Positions 7,779 through 17,223 of a stretch of DNA of 64,000 bases are shown one piece after another (within the stretch, counting starts at the first letter, position 1; every line of letters starts with the position of its first letter). The notes below the pieces were generated by a model that saw only the letters and a program-made list of their open reading frames with translations, did not search any database and was not told the DNA's origin. Made by a program: the position numbers and the translations under genes. This DNA is from Stenotrophomonas pavanii (GTDB taxonomy: Bacteria > Pseudomonadota > Gammaproteobacteria > Xanthomonadales > Xanthomonadaceae): assembly GCF_900101175.1 (NCBI RefSeq), contig NZ_FNFQ01000003.1:186001-250000 (forward strand), written 5' to 3'.

Positions 7779-8078
7779 CGCACTCCGTCGCGCCCGGAAC
7801 GGCGTGACCCGGCCATCGATGGCCCGCCGGGCGCTTCTGCCCCGGCATCGCGGCACCGCCGATGAGGCGGCCGCGCCAAGGCACCACAGGCGGTGGTGCC
7901 TTGGTCTCCAGGCACCACTCACCGATGCGGGCGGTACCGGTCTCCTCGTCGATCCGGGGCCGCCCGCATCCCTTTACGGGGCCGGCGGGCGGCATCTCCG
8001 CGCCGACCTGACATTCAGCGCCATCCGTCGGATAATCATCGGTCCGGCCCTGCGTGGCGCGAATCGAAAGTCCTCCGA
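7779..8078. other. Non-coding stretch before cbs
   Basis: No gene is seen in these 300 bases. They hold a perfect stem AAGGCACCAC/GTGGTGCCTT at about 7878-7902 that could end the YdcH-family transcript, a GC-rich inverted repeat around 7931-7970 (GCGGGCGG with CCGCCCGC), and a promoter at 8008-8036. Confidence 0.6.
8008..8036 (+). promoter_or_regulatory. Sigma-70-type promoter of cbs
   Basis: A -35 box CTGACA (8008-8013) and a -10 box GATAAT (8031-8036) are separated by 17 bases, each one mismatch from consensus. Transcription would begin near 8043, about 36 bases before the cbs start codon. Confidence 0.7.
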
Positions 8079-9449
8079 ATGCCCATCCATTCTTCCGTCC
8101 TCGAACTCATCGGCCAGACCCCGATCGTCAAGGCCCAGCGCCTGGACACCGGTGTCTGCGAGCTCTACCTGAAGCTGGAGAGCGCCAATCCGGGCGGATC
8201 GATCAAGGATCGCATCGGCCTGTCGATGATCGAGGCGGCGGAGCAGCGGGGTGACCTGAAGCCGGGCGCGACCCTGGTCGAGGGTACCGCCGGCAACACC
8301 GGCCTGGGCCTGGCACTGGTGGCCCAGCAGAAGGGGTACAAGCTCATCCTGGTTGTTCCCGACAAGATGAGCCGGGAAAAGATCTTCAACCTGAAGGCGA
8401 TGGGCGCCGAAGTGCGCCTGACCCGTTCGGACGTCGCCAAGGGCCACCCGGAGTACTACCAGGACCTGGCCAAGACCATCGCCGAGCAGACCCCGGGTGC
8501 CTACTTCATCAACCAGTTCGGCAACCCGGACAACCCGGCCGCGCATGAGTTCGGCACCGGCCCGGAGATCCTCGAGCAGATGGGCGGCGACCTCGACGCC
8601 ATCGTGTTCGGCTGCGGCAGCTCCGGCACCATGACCGGCCTGTCGCGCGCGTTCGCCAGGCTGTCGCCGAAGACCGAGCTGGTGCTGGCCGATCCGGTCG
8701 GCTCGATCCTTGCCGAATACATCAACGATGGCGTGCTCAACGACAAGTCGGGCAGCTGGCTGGTGGAAGGCATCGGCGAGGACTTCCTGCCGTCGATTTC
8801 CGACTTCAGCCGCGTCAAGAAGGCTTATGCGATCAGCGATGCCGAGAGCTTCCATACCGCGCGCGAGCTGCTGGGCAAGGAAGGCATCCTCGGCGGTTCG
8901 TCCACCGGCACCCTGCTGGCCGCGGCACTGAAGTACTGCAAGGAGCAGACCACCCCGAAGAAGGTGCTGGTGCTGGTCTGCGATACCGGCAACAAGTACC
9001 TGTCGAAGATGTACAACGACTACTGGATGCTGGACAACGGCTTCCTGCAGCGCCCGCAGCACGGCGACCTGCGCGACCTGATCCTGCGCCCGTACGGCCA
9101 GCGCGACACCGTGGTGATCGGCCCGAACGACCTGCTGACCACCGCCTACCAGCGCATGAAGCTGTACGACGTGTCGCAGCTGCCGGTGATGGACGGTGAC
9201 CAGCTGGTCGGCATCGTCGACGAAAGCGACGTGCTGCTGCATGTCTATGGCGATGAAGCGCGCTTCCGAGACACCGTGGCCACCGCGATGGTCAGCAAGC
9301 TGGACCGGCTGGACGTGAAGTCGCCGATCGAGGCCCTGCTGCCGGTGTTCGACCGCGGCCAGGTGGCGATCGTGATGGACGGTGACGCCTTCCTCGGCCT
9401 GATCACCCGCATCGACCTGCTGAACTATCTGCGCCGTCGCGTGCAGTAA
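8079..9449 (+). CDS. cbs: Cystathionine beta-synthase
   Basis: A 456-residue PLP enzyme joining serine (or O-acetylserine) and homocysteine to cystathionine. Residues 1-320 are the fold-type II domain: Lys43 in NPGGSIKDR is the PLP lysine, TAGNTGLGLA binds the substrate carboxylate and GCGSSGTMTG the PLP phosphate. Two CBS repeats follow (about 335-455), giving eukaryote-like domain order without the haem N-terminus. ATG 8079 is chosen over the upstream frame opening because it begins the family core (MPIHSSVLELIGQTPIV). With the gamma-lyase-like gene 124 bases downstream it forms a reverse-transsulfuration pair making cysteine from methionine. Confidence 0.93.
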   Translation: MPIHSSVLELIGQTPIVKAQRLDTGVCELYLKLESANPGGSIKDRIGLSMIEAAEQRGDLKPGATLVEGTAGNTGLGLALVAQQKGYKLILVVPDKMSREKIFNLKAMGAEVRLTRSDVAKGHPEYYQDLAKTIAEQTPGAYFINQFGNPDNPAAHEFGTGPEILEQMGGDLDAIVFGCGSSGTMTGLSRAFARLSPKTELVLADPVGSILAEYINDGVLNDKSGSWLVEGIGEDFLPSISDFSRVKKAYAISDAESFHTARELLGKEGILGGSSTGTLLAAALKYCKEQTTPKKVLVLVCDTGNKYLSKMYNDYWMLDNGFLQRPQHGDLRDLILRPYGQRDTVVIGPNDLLTTAYQRMKLYDVSQLPVMDGDQLVGIVDESDVLLHVYGDEARFRDTVATAMVSKLDRLDVKSPIEALLPVFDRGQVAIVMDGDAFLGLITRIDLLNYLRRRVQ

Positions 9450-9572
9450 GCCGCGGATCGCTGCAGATCGCCACTGAATTCCGGTTTATTTGCGTCAAAG
9501 CTTGTTAAGGCTGCGCTGATAGACTCCCGATCCTTTGACGGCGCCGCACGTCGGCGCCATTCAGGAAACGAC

Positions 9573-10757
9573 ATGTCCAATTCCTCTTCGCCCGACCGCG
9601 CGCTGGCCCTGGCCACGCTGGCCATCCACGGTGGCCAGTCGCCCGATCCCAGCACCGGTGCGGTGATGCCGCCGATCTACGCCACCTCGACCTATGCCCA
9701 GTCCAGCCCGGGCGAGCACCAGGGCTTCGAGTACTCGCGTACCCACAACCCGACCCGCTTCGCCTATGAGCGCTGCGTGGCCTCGCTGGAAGGCGGTACC
9801 CGCGGCTTCGCCTTTGCTTCCGGCATGGCGGCCAGCTCGACCGTGATCGAGCTGCTGGACGCCGGCAGCCACGTGGTGGCGATGGACGATATCTACGGCG
9901 GCAGTTTCCGCCTGTTCGAGCGCGTGCGCCGCCGCACCGCCGGGCTGGACTTCAGCTTCGTCGACCTGACCGATCTGGCGGCATTTGAAGCTGCCATCAC
10001 GTCGAAGACGAAGATGGTGTGGATCGAGACCCCGACCAACCCGATGCTGAAGATCGTCGACATCGCTGCGGTGGCCGCCATCGCCAAGCGCCACGGCCTG
10101 ATCGTGGTGGTCGACAACACCTTTGCCTCGCCGATGCTGCAGCGCCCGCTGGAGCTGGGCGCGGACCTGGTCCTGCATTCGGCCACCAAGTACCTCAACG
10201 GTCACTCGGACATGGTCGGCGGCATGGTCGTGGTCGGTGATGATGCCGACCTGGCCGAGCAGATGGCGTTCCTGCAGAACTCGGTGGGTGGTGTGCAGGG
10301 GCCGTTCGACAGCTTCCTCGCCCTGCGCGGCCTGAAGACCCTCCCGCTGCGGATGAAGGCACACTGCGCCAACGCGCTGGCGCTGGCACAGTGGCTGGAA
10401 AAGCACCCGGCGGTGGAAAAAGTGATCTACCCGGGCCTGCCCTCGCACCCGCAGCATGAGCTGGCCGGCAAGCAGATGGCCGGCTTCGGTGGCATCGTCT
10501 CGATCGTGCTGAAGGGCGGGTTCGAGGCGGCCAAGCGCTTCTGCGAGAAGACCGAGCTGTTCACCCTGGCCGAGTCGCTGGGCGGCGTGGAAAGCCTGGT
10601 GAACCATCCGGCGGTGATGACGCATGCCTCGATCCCGGTCGCGCGCCGGGAGCAGCTGGGGATCAGCGATGCGCTGGTGCGGCTGAGCGTGGGTGTGGAG
10701 GAGCTGGGGGATCTGCAGGTGGATCTGGAACGCGCACTGTCGGCAGGGAACCGCTGA
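9573..10757 (+). CDS. metB: Cystathionine gamma-lyase/synthase family PLP enzyme
   Basis: A 394-residue Cys/Met-metabolism PLP enzyme (fold type I). Lys206 in HSATKYLNGHSD forms the internal aldimine; YSRTHNPTR and ETPTNP are the family substrate and PLP loops. In xanthomonads the equivalent gene is called metB, but the neighbouring cbs makes gamma-lyase activity (cystathionine to cysteine, 2-oxobutyrate and ammonia) just as likely; sequence reading cannot settle it. The ATG is preceded by AGGAAA, and a GGCGCC-type hairpin (about 9540-9558) lies in the leader. It is the left landmark of the LPS locus: the O-antigen exporter gene starts 3 bases after its stop. Confidence 0.9.
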   Translation: MSNSSSPDRALALATLAIHGGQSPDPSTGAVMPPIYATSTYAQSSPGEHQGFEYSRTHNPTRFAYERCVASLEGGTRGFAFASGMAASSTVIELLDAGSHVVAMDDIYGGSFRLFERVRRRTAGLDFSFVDLTDLAAFEAAITSKTKMVWIETPTNPMLKIVDIAAVAAIAKRHGLIVVVDNTFASPMLQRPLELGADLVLHSATKYLNGHSDMVGGMVVVGDDADLAEQMAFLQNSVGGVQGPFDSFLALRGLKTLPLRMKAHCANALALAQWLEKHPAVEKVIYPGLPSHPQHELAGKQMAGFGGIVSIVLKGGFEAAKRFCEKTELFTLAESLGGVESLVNHPAVMTHASIPVARREQLGISDALVRLSVGVEELGDLQVDLERALSAGNR

Positions 10758-10760
10758 TCC

Positions 10761-11543
10761 ATGCAGAAGCATGCCAATCTCCTGTTCCTGTTCCGCCAGT
10801 TGCTTGGGCGTGAGTTGGCAGCACGGTACCGCACCACCACGTTGGGTGTCCTCTGGCTGGTCCTGCAACCGTTGCTGATGCTATGCGTGTACACGCTGGT
10901 GTTCAGTGGCGTGTTCAAAGCGCGATGGGCGGGTGCCGAATCCACCGGCGACTTCGCGCTGATGCTGTTTGCAGGACTGGTACCGTTTACGCTGCTGTCG
11001 GAAGTGCTGATCACCGCACCGGGTATCATCGCCGGGCAGCCCAACTTCGTGAAGAAGGTGGTCTTCCCGTTGCCGGTGCTGTCGATGGTAAAGGTGGCCG
11101 CAGCGCTGACCACCGCCGGCATCGGCCTGACCATCCTGCTGGTCGCGCAGACCTGGCAGTCGGGGCTGCCGTCGGTATGGGCGCTGGCCTCGCCGCTGAT
11201 CCTGCTGGAAATGACCCCGATGCTGCTTGCAATTGCCTGGTCGCTGTCGGCGCTGGGCGTCTACCTGCGCGACATCGGCCAGTTTGTCGGCATCCTCAGC
11301 AGCGTCCTGTTGTTCCTCAGCCCGATCTTCTTCCCGGCCCATGCGATGCCCGAGGCGGCAAGAGGCTTGGTGTACTTCAACCCCCTGGTCACGCCTATCG
11401 AACAGCTGCGCGCGGTGACGGTCCAGAACTCGGCCCCTGATCTGGCAGTACTGCTGCCGCACTTCCTGCTTTCCGTGGTGGCGGCGATGCTGGCCTACGC
11501 ACTCTTCCGTCGCCTCTCGCGCGGCTTCTCGGACGTCCTATGA
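10761..11543 (+). CDS. wzm: O-antigen ABC exporter, permease subunit
   Basis: A 260-residue ABC-2-type inner-membrane permease with six predicted membrane helices. The N-terminal amphipathic RELAARYRTTTLGVLW and the SPIFFPAHAMPEAARGLVYFNPLVTP segment before the last helix are typical of Wzm/TagG proteins. It exports undecaprenyl-diphosphate-linked O-antigen chains across the inner membrane with the ATPase encoded immediately downstream (4-base overlap, ATGA). Only 3 bases separate it from the metB-like gene, so it may be read from that promoter as well. Confidence 0.92.
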   Translation: MQKHANLLFLFRQLLGRELAARYRTTTLGVLWLVLQPLLMLCVYTLVFSGVFKARWAGAESTGDFALMLFAGLVPFTLLSEVLITAPGIIAGQPNFVKKVVFPLPVLSMVKVAAALTTAGIGLTILLVAQTWQSGLPSVWALASPLILLEMTPMLLAIAWSLSALGVYLRDIGQFVGILSSVLLFLSPIFFPAHAMPEAARGLVYFNPLVTPIEQLRAVTVQNSAPDLAVLLPHFLLSVVAAMLAYALFRRLSRGFSDVL

Positions 11544-12772
11544 ACAACCCGCAGACCACCACGTTGCAGGCCACGCCCGACGCGGCCATCGAAGTGCTGG
11601 GCGTGACCAAGGACTATCCGGTCTACGCCAACCCGCGCGACCGCCTGCTGTCGCTGCTCAAGCCTTCGGGTGACCGTGCCAGCCGCACTTTCAGAGCGTT
11701 GGATGGCATCAACCTGGTCGTGCCGAAGGGCGAGACGGTCGGCATCATCGGTCGCAACGGCGCCGGCAAATCGACCCTTCTGCAGATCCTGTGTGGCACG
11801 GTACGCCCGACGTCCGGCACGGTCAGCATCCGCGGGCGCTTTGCGGCGCTGCTCGAACTGGGGGCCGGTTTCAATCCGGATTTCTCTGGCCGCGACAACG
11901 TGTACCTGAGTGCGTCATTGCTGGGCCTGAGCCGCAAGGAAGTGGACGACAAGCTGCAGTCCATCATTGACTTCGCCGATATCGGTGATTTCTTCGACCG
12001 GCCGGTCAAGACCTATTCCAGCGGCATGTACGTGCGCTTGGCGTTCTCGGTGGCCATCCACACCGAACCGGATGTGCTGATCATCGACGAAGCACTGTCG
12101 GTGGGTGACATCCGCTTCCAGATGAAATGCCTTTCGCGCATCGAACAGATTCGTGCACGCGGCGCCACCATTCTGTTCGTGTCGCATTCGCTCGAGCAGG
12201 TCAAGCGCTTCTGCCAGACCGCGCTGTGGCTGGAAGGTGGCAAGGTCAAGCTGCACGGCGAAGCCAGCTTCGTGGCTGACCGTTTCCGCGACTACGAACT
12301 GGGCAAGGACCTGGCTGTTACGCAGGATGCCGAAGTGCGCCAGGCACCCGCCCCGGGCAGCATCCCCGCGCATCTTGAAACGGTTGCGCTGAGCACCGAT
12401 ATGCTGGCCCCGTTCGAGCCGCTGACAGTGGACATCAGTTACACCGTCGGCGATGAGGTGGTCGATGGCCTGCTGCTCGGCGTAGCGATCAAGGGCATGG
12501 ACGGCCTGCATATCTTTGGCCCCAACACCTATCTTGAGCGGGTGGTGATTCCCACCTCACGAGGGTCGCACCGCGTCAGCTACTGCATCCCGTCGATGAC
12601 CCTGCTGACCGGCAGCTACCGCGTTGATGTGGGACTGTTCACCGACAAGGGCCTGGTCTGCCTGGATTATCTGTCCGAAGCCAGTGTCTTCACCGTGGCT
12701 GCGCCCTACTTCAGTGAGGGCGTGGTCTATATCCCGCATGAGTGGAAGGTCCATGACCCCGACGCTGCTTGA
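11540..12772 (+). CDS. wzt: O-antigen ABC exporter, ATP-binding subunit with carbohydrate-binding domain
   Basis: A 410-residue Wzt. Residues 15-245 form the ATPase: Walker A GRNGAGKST (71-79), signature YSSGM (159-163), Walker B IIDEAL (181-186), H-loop FVSHS. Residues about 265-405 are a beta-rich extension with the Wzt C-terminal pattern (DMLAPFEPLTVDISYTV; TYLERVV; LTGSYRVDVGLF). In known systems with this extension the domain recognises the modified non-reducing end of the polymer, linking export to chain termination. A 20-base overlap with the next gene, a methyltransferase, fits that model. Confidence 0.92.
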   Translation: MNNPQTTTLQATPDAAIEVLGVTKDYPVYANPRDRLLSLLKPSGDRASRTFRALDGINLVVPKGETVGIIGRNGAGKSTLLQILCGTVRPTSGTVSIRGRFAALLELGAGFNPDFSGRDNVYLSASLLGLSRKEVDDKLQSIIDFADIGDFFDRPVKTYSSGMYVRLAFSVAIHTEPDVLIIDEALSVGDIRFQMKCLSRIEQIRARGATILFVSHSLEQVKRFCQTALWLEGGKVKLHGEASFVADRFRDYELGKDLAVTQDAEVRQAPAPGSIPAHLETVALSTDMLAPFEPLTVDISYTVGDEVVDGLLLGVAIKGMDGLHIFGPNTYLERVVIPTSRGSHRVSYCIPSMTLLTGSYRVDVGLFTDKGLVCLDYLSEASVFTVAAPYFSEGVVYIPHEWKVHDPDAA

Positions 12773-14063
12773 AATTCCCTTTGACCATTACCAGCGCTAC
12801 GGTGCGGCGACGCATCTGCTGCAGGCGCTGGATCTGCCCGCGCCGCGGGTGCTGGAAGTAGGGGCCAACCGTCAGCGTCTGCTCGGGCAGTTCCTGCCCC
12901 AGGCAACGTTCCTGTACACCGACCTGCATGCGGAAGGGGACGAGAAGGACTTCGTGGTGGCTGACGCCACCGCGCTGCCGTTCCCCGAGCAGGGCTTCGA
13001 CGCCGTCGTATCGCTGGATGTGCTCGAGCATATTCCCGCGCCCCTGCGTGCCAAGGCCGCGGCCGAGATGGCGCGTGTCGCCAGCCGTGCGGTCATCGTC
13101 GGCTTCCCGCCGGACCAGCCGTGGGTGCGCGACGCTGAAGTCGATGCGAATGGTCGTTGGCACGAGCTGTTCGGCGAGGACTACGTCTGGCTGCAGGAGC
13201 ACAAGGAATTCGGCCTGGTCGACACCGCCGAGATCGTGGCCGCGTTTGAAGGCGCCGGCATGACGGTGCTGCGCTTCGGTCAGGGCAATGCAACGTTGTG
13301 GTCGAGCCTGATGGGTGCGCATTTCATCAAGGTGAAATTCCCCGAGCTGGAGCCGCTGGTCAGCGCCGCTGACCGGCTCTACAACAGCCGGGTGTTCGCC
13401 GGCGATCACAGCGACCAGCCTTATCGCGAATACTGCGTGGCGGTGCGCCTGCCCAGCGATGCAGCGCGCTTGCAGGCAAACCCGCCGTTCCGTGCCGACC
13501 TCGATGCGGAAGCGACTGCACTGCTGAGCGGTCTCGCCGGCGGCCTGCGCGAGCTGGCGACGCGTACCGCCAATTCCGAAAAGGAATGGGAATCCACGGC
13601 ACGGCTGCTGGATGCCTACATCGCCGATCTTGCTGTGGCCAAGCGCGAGTGGGGTGCCACCGCAGCCTATGCGCAGCGGTTGCAGCAGGGCAAGGACGAG
13701 GCCGATGCTGATTGGCTGCAGCAACGCGACCAGTGGCAGCGGGCGCAGCTGGACTGGCAGCAGGCCGAGCGGGACTGGCAGCAGCGCCAGGCTGTGTGGC
13801 AGGCGCAGGAGCAGGCGCTTGAAGCGAGTGTGGCCGATGCGCAGCAGTCGCTGCAGAAGGCCCAGGAACGCATTGATGGGCTCATAGACGCATCTGAAGC
13901 CGCCCGTGCCCAGGCGCTCGACGTCGAGCGGCAGCTGGAGCAGAGGCTGCAACAGCGTGCGGCCGACTACATGCGTTCGCGCCAGAAGTGGAAGATCGCC
14001 ATGATCGGACTGGGTGTAGGCGGTTTTGTGGCGGGAGTGCTGTTGGGTTGGGGTGTCCTGTGA
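12753..14063 (+). CDS. SAM methyltransferase with Trp-heptad coiled coil and membrane anchor
   Basis: A 436-residue three-part protein. Residues 1-250 are a class I SAM-dependent methyltransferase (LEVGANRQRLLG as a degenerate motif I; ADATALPFPEQGFDAVVSLDVLEHIP). Residues about 285-412 form a long coiled coil in which Trp321, 328, 335, 342 and 349 recur every seven residues. Residues 415-435 are a single membrane helix (IAMIGLGVGGFVAGVLLGW). ATG 12753 is chosen because the upstream part of the frame overlaps wzt. The place right after wzm-wzt and the methyltransferase/coiled-coil/membrane order recall WbdD, which caps and measures ABC-exported O-antigens; no kinase domain is visible here. 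The role as terminator and ruler is inferred. Confidence 0.75.
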   Translation: MTPTLLEIPFDHYQRYGAATHLLQALDLPAPRVLEVGANRQRLLGQFLPQATFLYTDLHAEGDEKDFVVADATALPFPEQGFDAVVSLDVLEHIPAPLRAKAAAEMARVASRAVIVGFPPDQPWVRDAEVDANGRWHELFGEDYVWLQEHKEFGLVDTAEIVAAFEGAGMTVLRFGQGNATLWSSLMGAHFIKVKFPELEPLVSAADRLYNSRVFAGDHSDQPYREYCVAVRLPSDAARLQANPPFRADLDAEATALLSGLAGGLRELATRTANSEKEWESTARLLDAYIADLAVAKREWGATAAYAQRLQQGKDEADADWLQQRDQWQRAQLDWQQAERDWQQRQAVWQAQEQALEASVADAQQSLQKAQERIDGLIDASEAARAQALDVERQLEQRLQQRAADYMRSRQKWKIAMIGLGVGGFVAGVLLGWGVL

Positions 14064-14115
14064 AACGACGGGCCGACAAGGACGTGACCGTGCTGAATCA
14101 ACGAGGTAATGCCTG

Positions 14116-15951
14116 ATGTCCAAACTGGGTAATCTGATTCGCGGAATCTACTGGAGCATTCGTCGCGCAAAGGGGCAGGGCATTCCTGCCGGTACCATCA
14201 TTTCCGCGCTCACGCGTGCCGCCCGCAAGGGGCCCAGGCATCTGGTCCGATCGATCCTTGCCTATGCCAATGGCTCACATGCTGTCGCAGCGGCGGTTAC
14301 GCCGCCGGACATCTACGCCGAGTGGCTACGCCAGCAGGCGCAAGCGCCAGCACCGGCCGATGTCGGCCTGATCAGCGTCGTGATGCCTGTCTGCAACACG
14401 CCCGAGGTGTTCCTCCGTGAGGCTGTGGCCAGCGTCGAAGCGCAAACCTATCGCAACTGGGAGCTGTGCATCCACGACGACGCGTCTGATCAACCTCACG
14501 TTGCGCGCGTGCTGGACGAGCTGGCGCTGCGATTGCCGAACCTGCGTGTATCGCGCTCAAGTGAACGGCAGGGCATCGCTGCCACGACCAACGCTGCGGT
14601 GGCGCTGGCCAAGGGGCGCTGGATCACGTTCCTCGACCATGATGACCTTCTGGAGCCGGATGCACTGGCTGCGGTGGTTGCCTGCCACCAGGCCACTTCG
14701 GCCGGTGTCGTGTACACCGACCACGACGTGCTCGGCGAAGACGGTCGCCTCCGGCATCCGTATTTCAAGCCTGACTGGAATCTGGACCTGTTCCTGTCGC
14801 AGATGTATCTGGGGCATCTGGTGAGCTTTGACGCCGCGCTGATTCACCAGCTCGGTGGGCTGCGCAGCGACTGCGATGGCTCTCAGGATTACGACCTGGT
14901 GCTTCGCTGTGCGGCGGCTGGCGCCGCCATCGCGCACGTGCCCAAGGTGCTTTATCACTGGCGCGCACACGCCGGTTCCACCGCAGCCAATGCCGGCTCC
15001 AAGCCCTACGCACACCATGCAGGTCGCCGCGCGCTGCAGCAGCATGTGCAGACCACCCACCCGGGAGCGCAGGTGGACGATGGCGAGCAGTTGTTCTGCT
15101 ACGACGTGCGCTACCCATACGCGGACAAGGGGCCCTTGGCCAGCATCATCATTCCCACCCGTGACGGCCTGGACCTGTTGCGTACCTGTGTGGAATCGCT
15201 GTACGCGAAGACGGACTACCGCGCCTTCGAGATCATCGTTGTCGACAATGGTTCAACCCAGGCTGAGACCCTGCAATGGCTGGAAGCGATGTCCCGCCGT
15301 GACAGCTTCCGGGTGATCCGCGCAGACGTACCGTTCAATTGGTCGGCACTGAACAACCTGGCTGCCCGCGAAGCGCGTGGCGAGGTGCTGGTCTTCCTCA
15401 ACAACGATACCGAGATCATTGATGGACAGTGGCTGCAGCGGCTCGCCGAGAACGCGCTGCGGCCAGACGTTGGCGTGTGCGGTCCATTGCTTTTGTACGG
15501 CGATCGCACCATCCAGCATGCCGGCGTGGTGATCGGCATGGGTGGCTGGGCCGACCACGTCTTCAAGGGCGAGGCGCCCGTGCACAACCAGAATCTGTTC
15601 GTGTCACCGGTGTTGCAGCGCCAGGTGCTGGCCGTGACGGGCGCGTGCATGGTGGTGGCGCGTGACACGTTCGAGTCGCTGGGCGGGTTCGATGAGACCT
15701 TCATTGTGTGCGGCAGCGATGTGGAGCTGTGCCTGCGCGCGCATGCGCGTGGCTTGGCCACTGTGTACGTCGCACGTTCGGTGATGATCCACCACGAATC
15801 CAAGACGCGCGATCCGCGTGCGATTCCGGAAAGTGACTTCGTGCGCTCGGCCGAAGCGTACTCGCCGTATCGCGAAGAAGGCGATCCGTTCTTCAGCCCG
15901 AATCTGGATTACATGGCGTCTTCACCGCGCCTGCGCGGGAGCATGCAATGA
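14116..15951 (+). CDS. Double-domain family 2 glycosyltransferase
   Basis: A 611-residue cytosolic glycosyltransferase with two GT-A/GT2 modules. Module 1 (about 84-320) starts at ISVVMPVCNTPEVFLREAVASV and has the metal motif DHDD (174-177); module 2 (about 335-590) starts at ASIIIPTRDGLDLLRTCVESL and has NNDTE (429-433) and later GGFDETFIVCGSDVELCLRA. This layout is typical of bifunctional transferases building O-antigen or rhamnan backbones. The sugar donor cannot be read off; dTDP-rhamnose is possible because rmlBACD lies in the same window. The stop overlaps the next glycosyltransferase by 4 bases. Confidence 0.88.
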   Translation: MSKLGNLIRGIYWSIRRAKGQGIPAGTIISALTRAARKGPRHLVRSILAYANGSHAVAAAVTPPDIYAEWLRQQAQAPAPADVGLISVVMPVCNTPEVFLREAVASVEAQTYRNWELCIHDDASDQPHVARVLDELALRLPNLRVSRSSERQGIAATTNAAVALAKGRWITFLDHDDLLEPDALAAVVACHQATSAGVVYTDHDVLGEDGRLRHPYFKPDWNLDLFLSQMYLGHLVSFDAALIHQLGGLRSDCDGSQDYDLVLRCAAAGAAIAHVPKVLYHWRAHAGSTAANAGSKPYAHHAGRRALQQHVQTTHPGAQVDDGEQLFCYDVRYPYADKGPLASIIIPTRDGLDLLRTCVESLYAKTDYRAFEIIVVDNGSTQAETLQWLEAMSRRDSFRVIRADVPFNWSALNNLAAREARGEVLVFLNNDTEIIDGQWLQRLAENALRPDVGVCGPLLLYGDRTIQHAGVVIGMGGWADHVFKGEAPVHNQNLFVSPVLQRQVLAVTGACMVVARDTFESLGGFDETFIVCGSDVELCLRAHARGLATVYVARSVMIHHESKTRDPRAIPESDFVRSAEAYSPYREEGDPFFSPNLDYMASSPRLRGSMQ

Positions 15952-17201
15952 GCCGCCTGGGTCACCTGTTGCGGCGCATTGCCGCACGCCTGGACGCAAG
16001 CGCTCCCGGTGTGCCCACGCCCAACACCCACGTTGCCGAGATCACCCCGTGCACGCCCCGGCATGATGACTGGCAGGACAAGCGGCTGAATCTGGTGCTG
16101 CCGTCGATCAACAAGCAGCATTACTTCGGCGGCATCCATACGGCCGTGCTGATCTACCGTGAGCTGTGCCGGCATTTCCCCGCATCTCGGATCGTGCTGG
16201 TCGACAGCTCACCGGATGAGGAAGCGCTTTCGCGCTTCTCCGACCACGTACTGGTGCCTGCGGACCAGATCTCCACGGCCATGCGGCAGATCGTGCCGTT
16301 CAGCGATCGCTACCAGAAGACCCTGCCGGTGGCCGGTGAGGACATCTGGGTGGCCACCGCCTGGTGGACAGCGTATGCAGCACAACGGATGTCGCATTGG
16401 CAGGGCGAAAACGGGGGCATTGATCGCCCGATGATCTATCTCATCCAGGACTTCGAGCCAGGGTTCTATGCATGGTCCAGCCAGTACGCATTGGCTTTGA
16501 GTACCTACCGCTGCGATCGTGACATCGGAATTTTCAATACGGGCCTGCTTGCCGACTTCTTTGAACAGCACGATCTGCGCTACGCGCAGCGCTCGGTGTT
16601 CGAGCCGGTGCTGCATGACGGCCTTCGCCCGGCCCTGCAACAGGTCCGCAATGCGCCGGCTGCGCGCGATCGCCGCATCGTGGTCTATGCGCGCCCTGGT
16701 ACGCCGCGAAATGCGTTCGAGTTGATCTGTGAAGGATTGCGCCTGTGGGGATGGAAGGACGCACGTGCAGCACAGTGGGAGGTCGCCGCGCCCGGTGAAC
16801 TGCAGTCCGACCTGGATCTGGGACCGTTCAGTCTGAAGGCCCTGGGCAAGTTGAACATCGATGCCTACGCTGAGCTCTTGTCCACTTCGGCCTTGGGACT
16901 GTCCTTGATGGTGTCGCCACATCCCAGCTATCCACCGCTGGAGATGGCCGCGTTCGGGATGGGCGTGGTCACCAATCGCTATGACAACAAGCGCCTGGAC
17001 GAGACGACAGAGAACATCGTCTCGCTGGAATCGATGACTCCGGAGGCGATCTGTGCGGCATTGATCGCCCAGGTCGATGCATGCGAGCGGAGGCAGATGA
17101 TGCCGGGTTTGATTGCAGGCCTTGAACATCCGCTCCTGCGCGCGGGAAGCTTCGACAGGATCGCCGAAGATGTAATGGACGCCTTGCGCCTTGAGGCGTG
17201 A
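15948..17201 (+). CDS. WsaF-like family 4 glycosyltransferase
   Basis: A 417-residue protein resembling WsaF-type (GT4, GT-B fold) rhamnosyltransferases. The N-terminal half has LNLVLPSINKQHYFGGIHTAVLIY, a sugar-acceptor domain start seen in that group, and PMIYLIQDFEPGFYAWS; the C-terminal half has VVYARPGTPRNAFELICEGLRLW and VSPHPSYPPLEMAAFGMGVVTN, the nucleotide-sugar region. It is translationally coupled (ATGA) to the double GT2 gene, so both probably act on the same chain in the cytosol. Rhamnosyl transfer is an inference from the WsaF resemblance and the rml genes. Confidence 0.75.
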   Translation: MSRLGHLLRRIAARLDASAPGVPTPNTHVAEITPCTPRHDDWQDKRLNLVLPSINKQHYFGGIHTAVLIYRELCRHFPASRIVLVDSSPDEEALSRFSDHVLVPADQISTAMRQIVPFSDRYQKTLPVAGEDIWVATAWWTAYAAQRMSHWQGENGGIDRPMIYLIQDFEPGFYAWSSQYALALSTYRCDRDIGIFNTGLLADFFEQHDLRYAQRSVFEPVLHDGLRPALQQVRNAPAARDRRIVVYARPGTPRNAFELICEGLRLWGWKDARAAQWEVAAPGELQSDLDLGPFSLKALGKLNIDAYAELLSTSALGLSLMVSPHPSYPPLEMAAFGMGVVTNRYDNKRLDETTENIVSLESMTPEAICAALIAQVDACERRQMMPGLIAGLEHPLLRAGSFDRIAEDVMDALRLEA

Positions 17202-17223
17202 GGTTGAAGATGGAATCTTGATT

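Noticed and set aside
7779..8078. SAM or cobalamin riboswitch before cbs
   Set aside because: The hairpins do not show the conserved core of either class, and a near-consensus promoter lies only about 36 bases of leader from the start codon.
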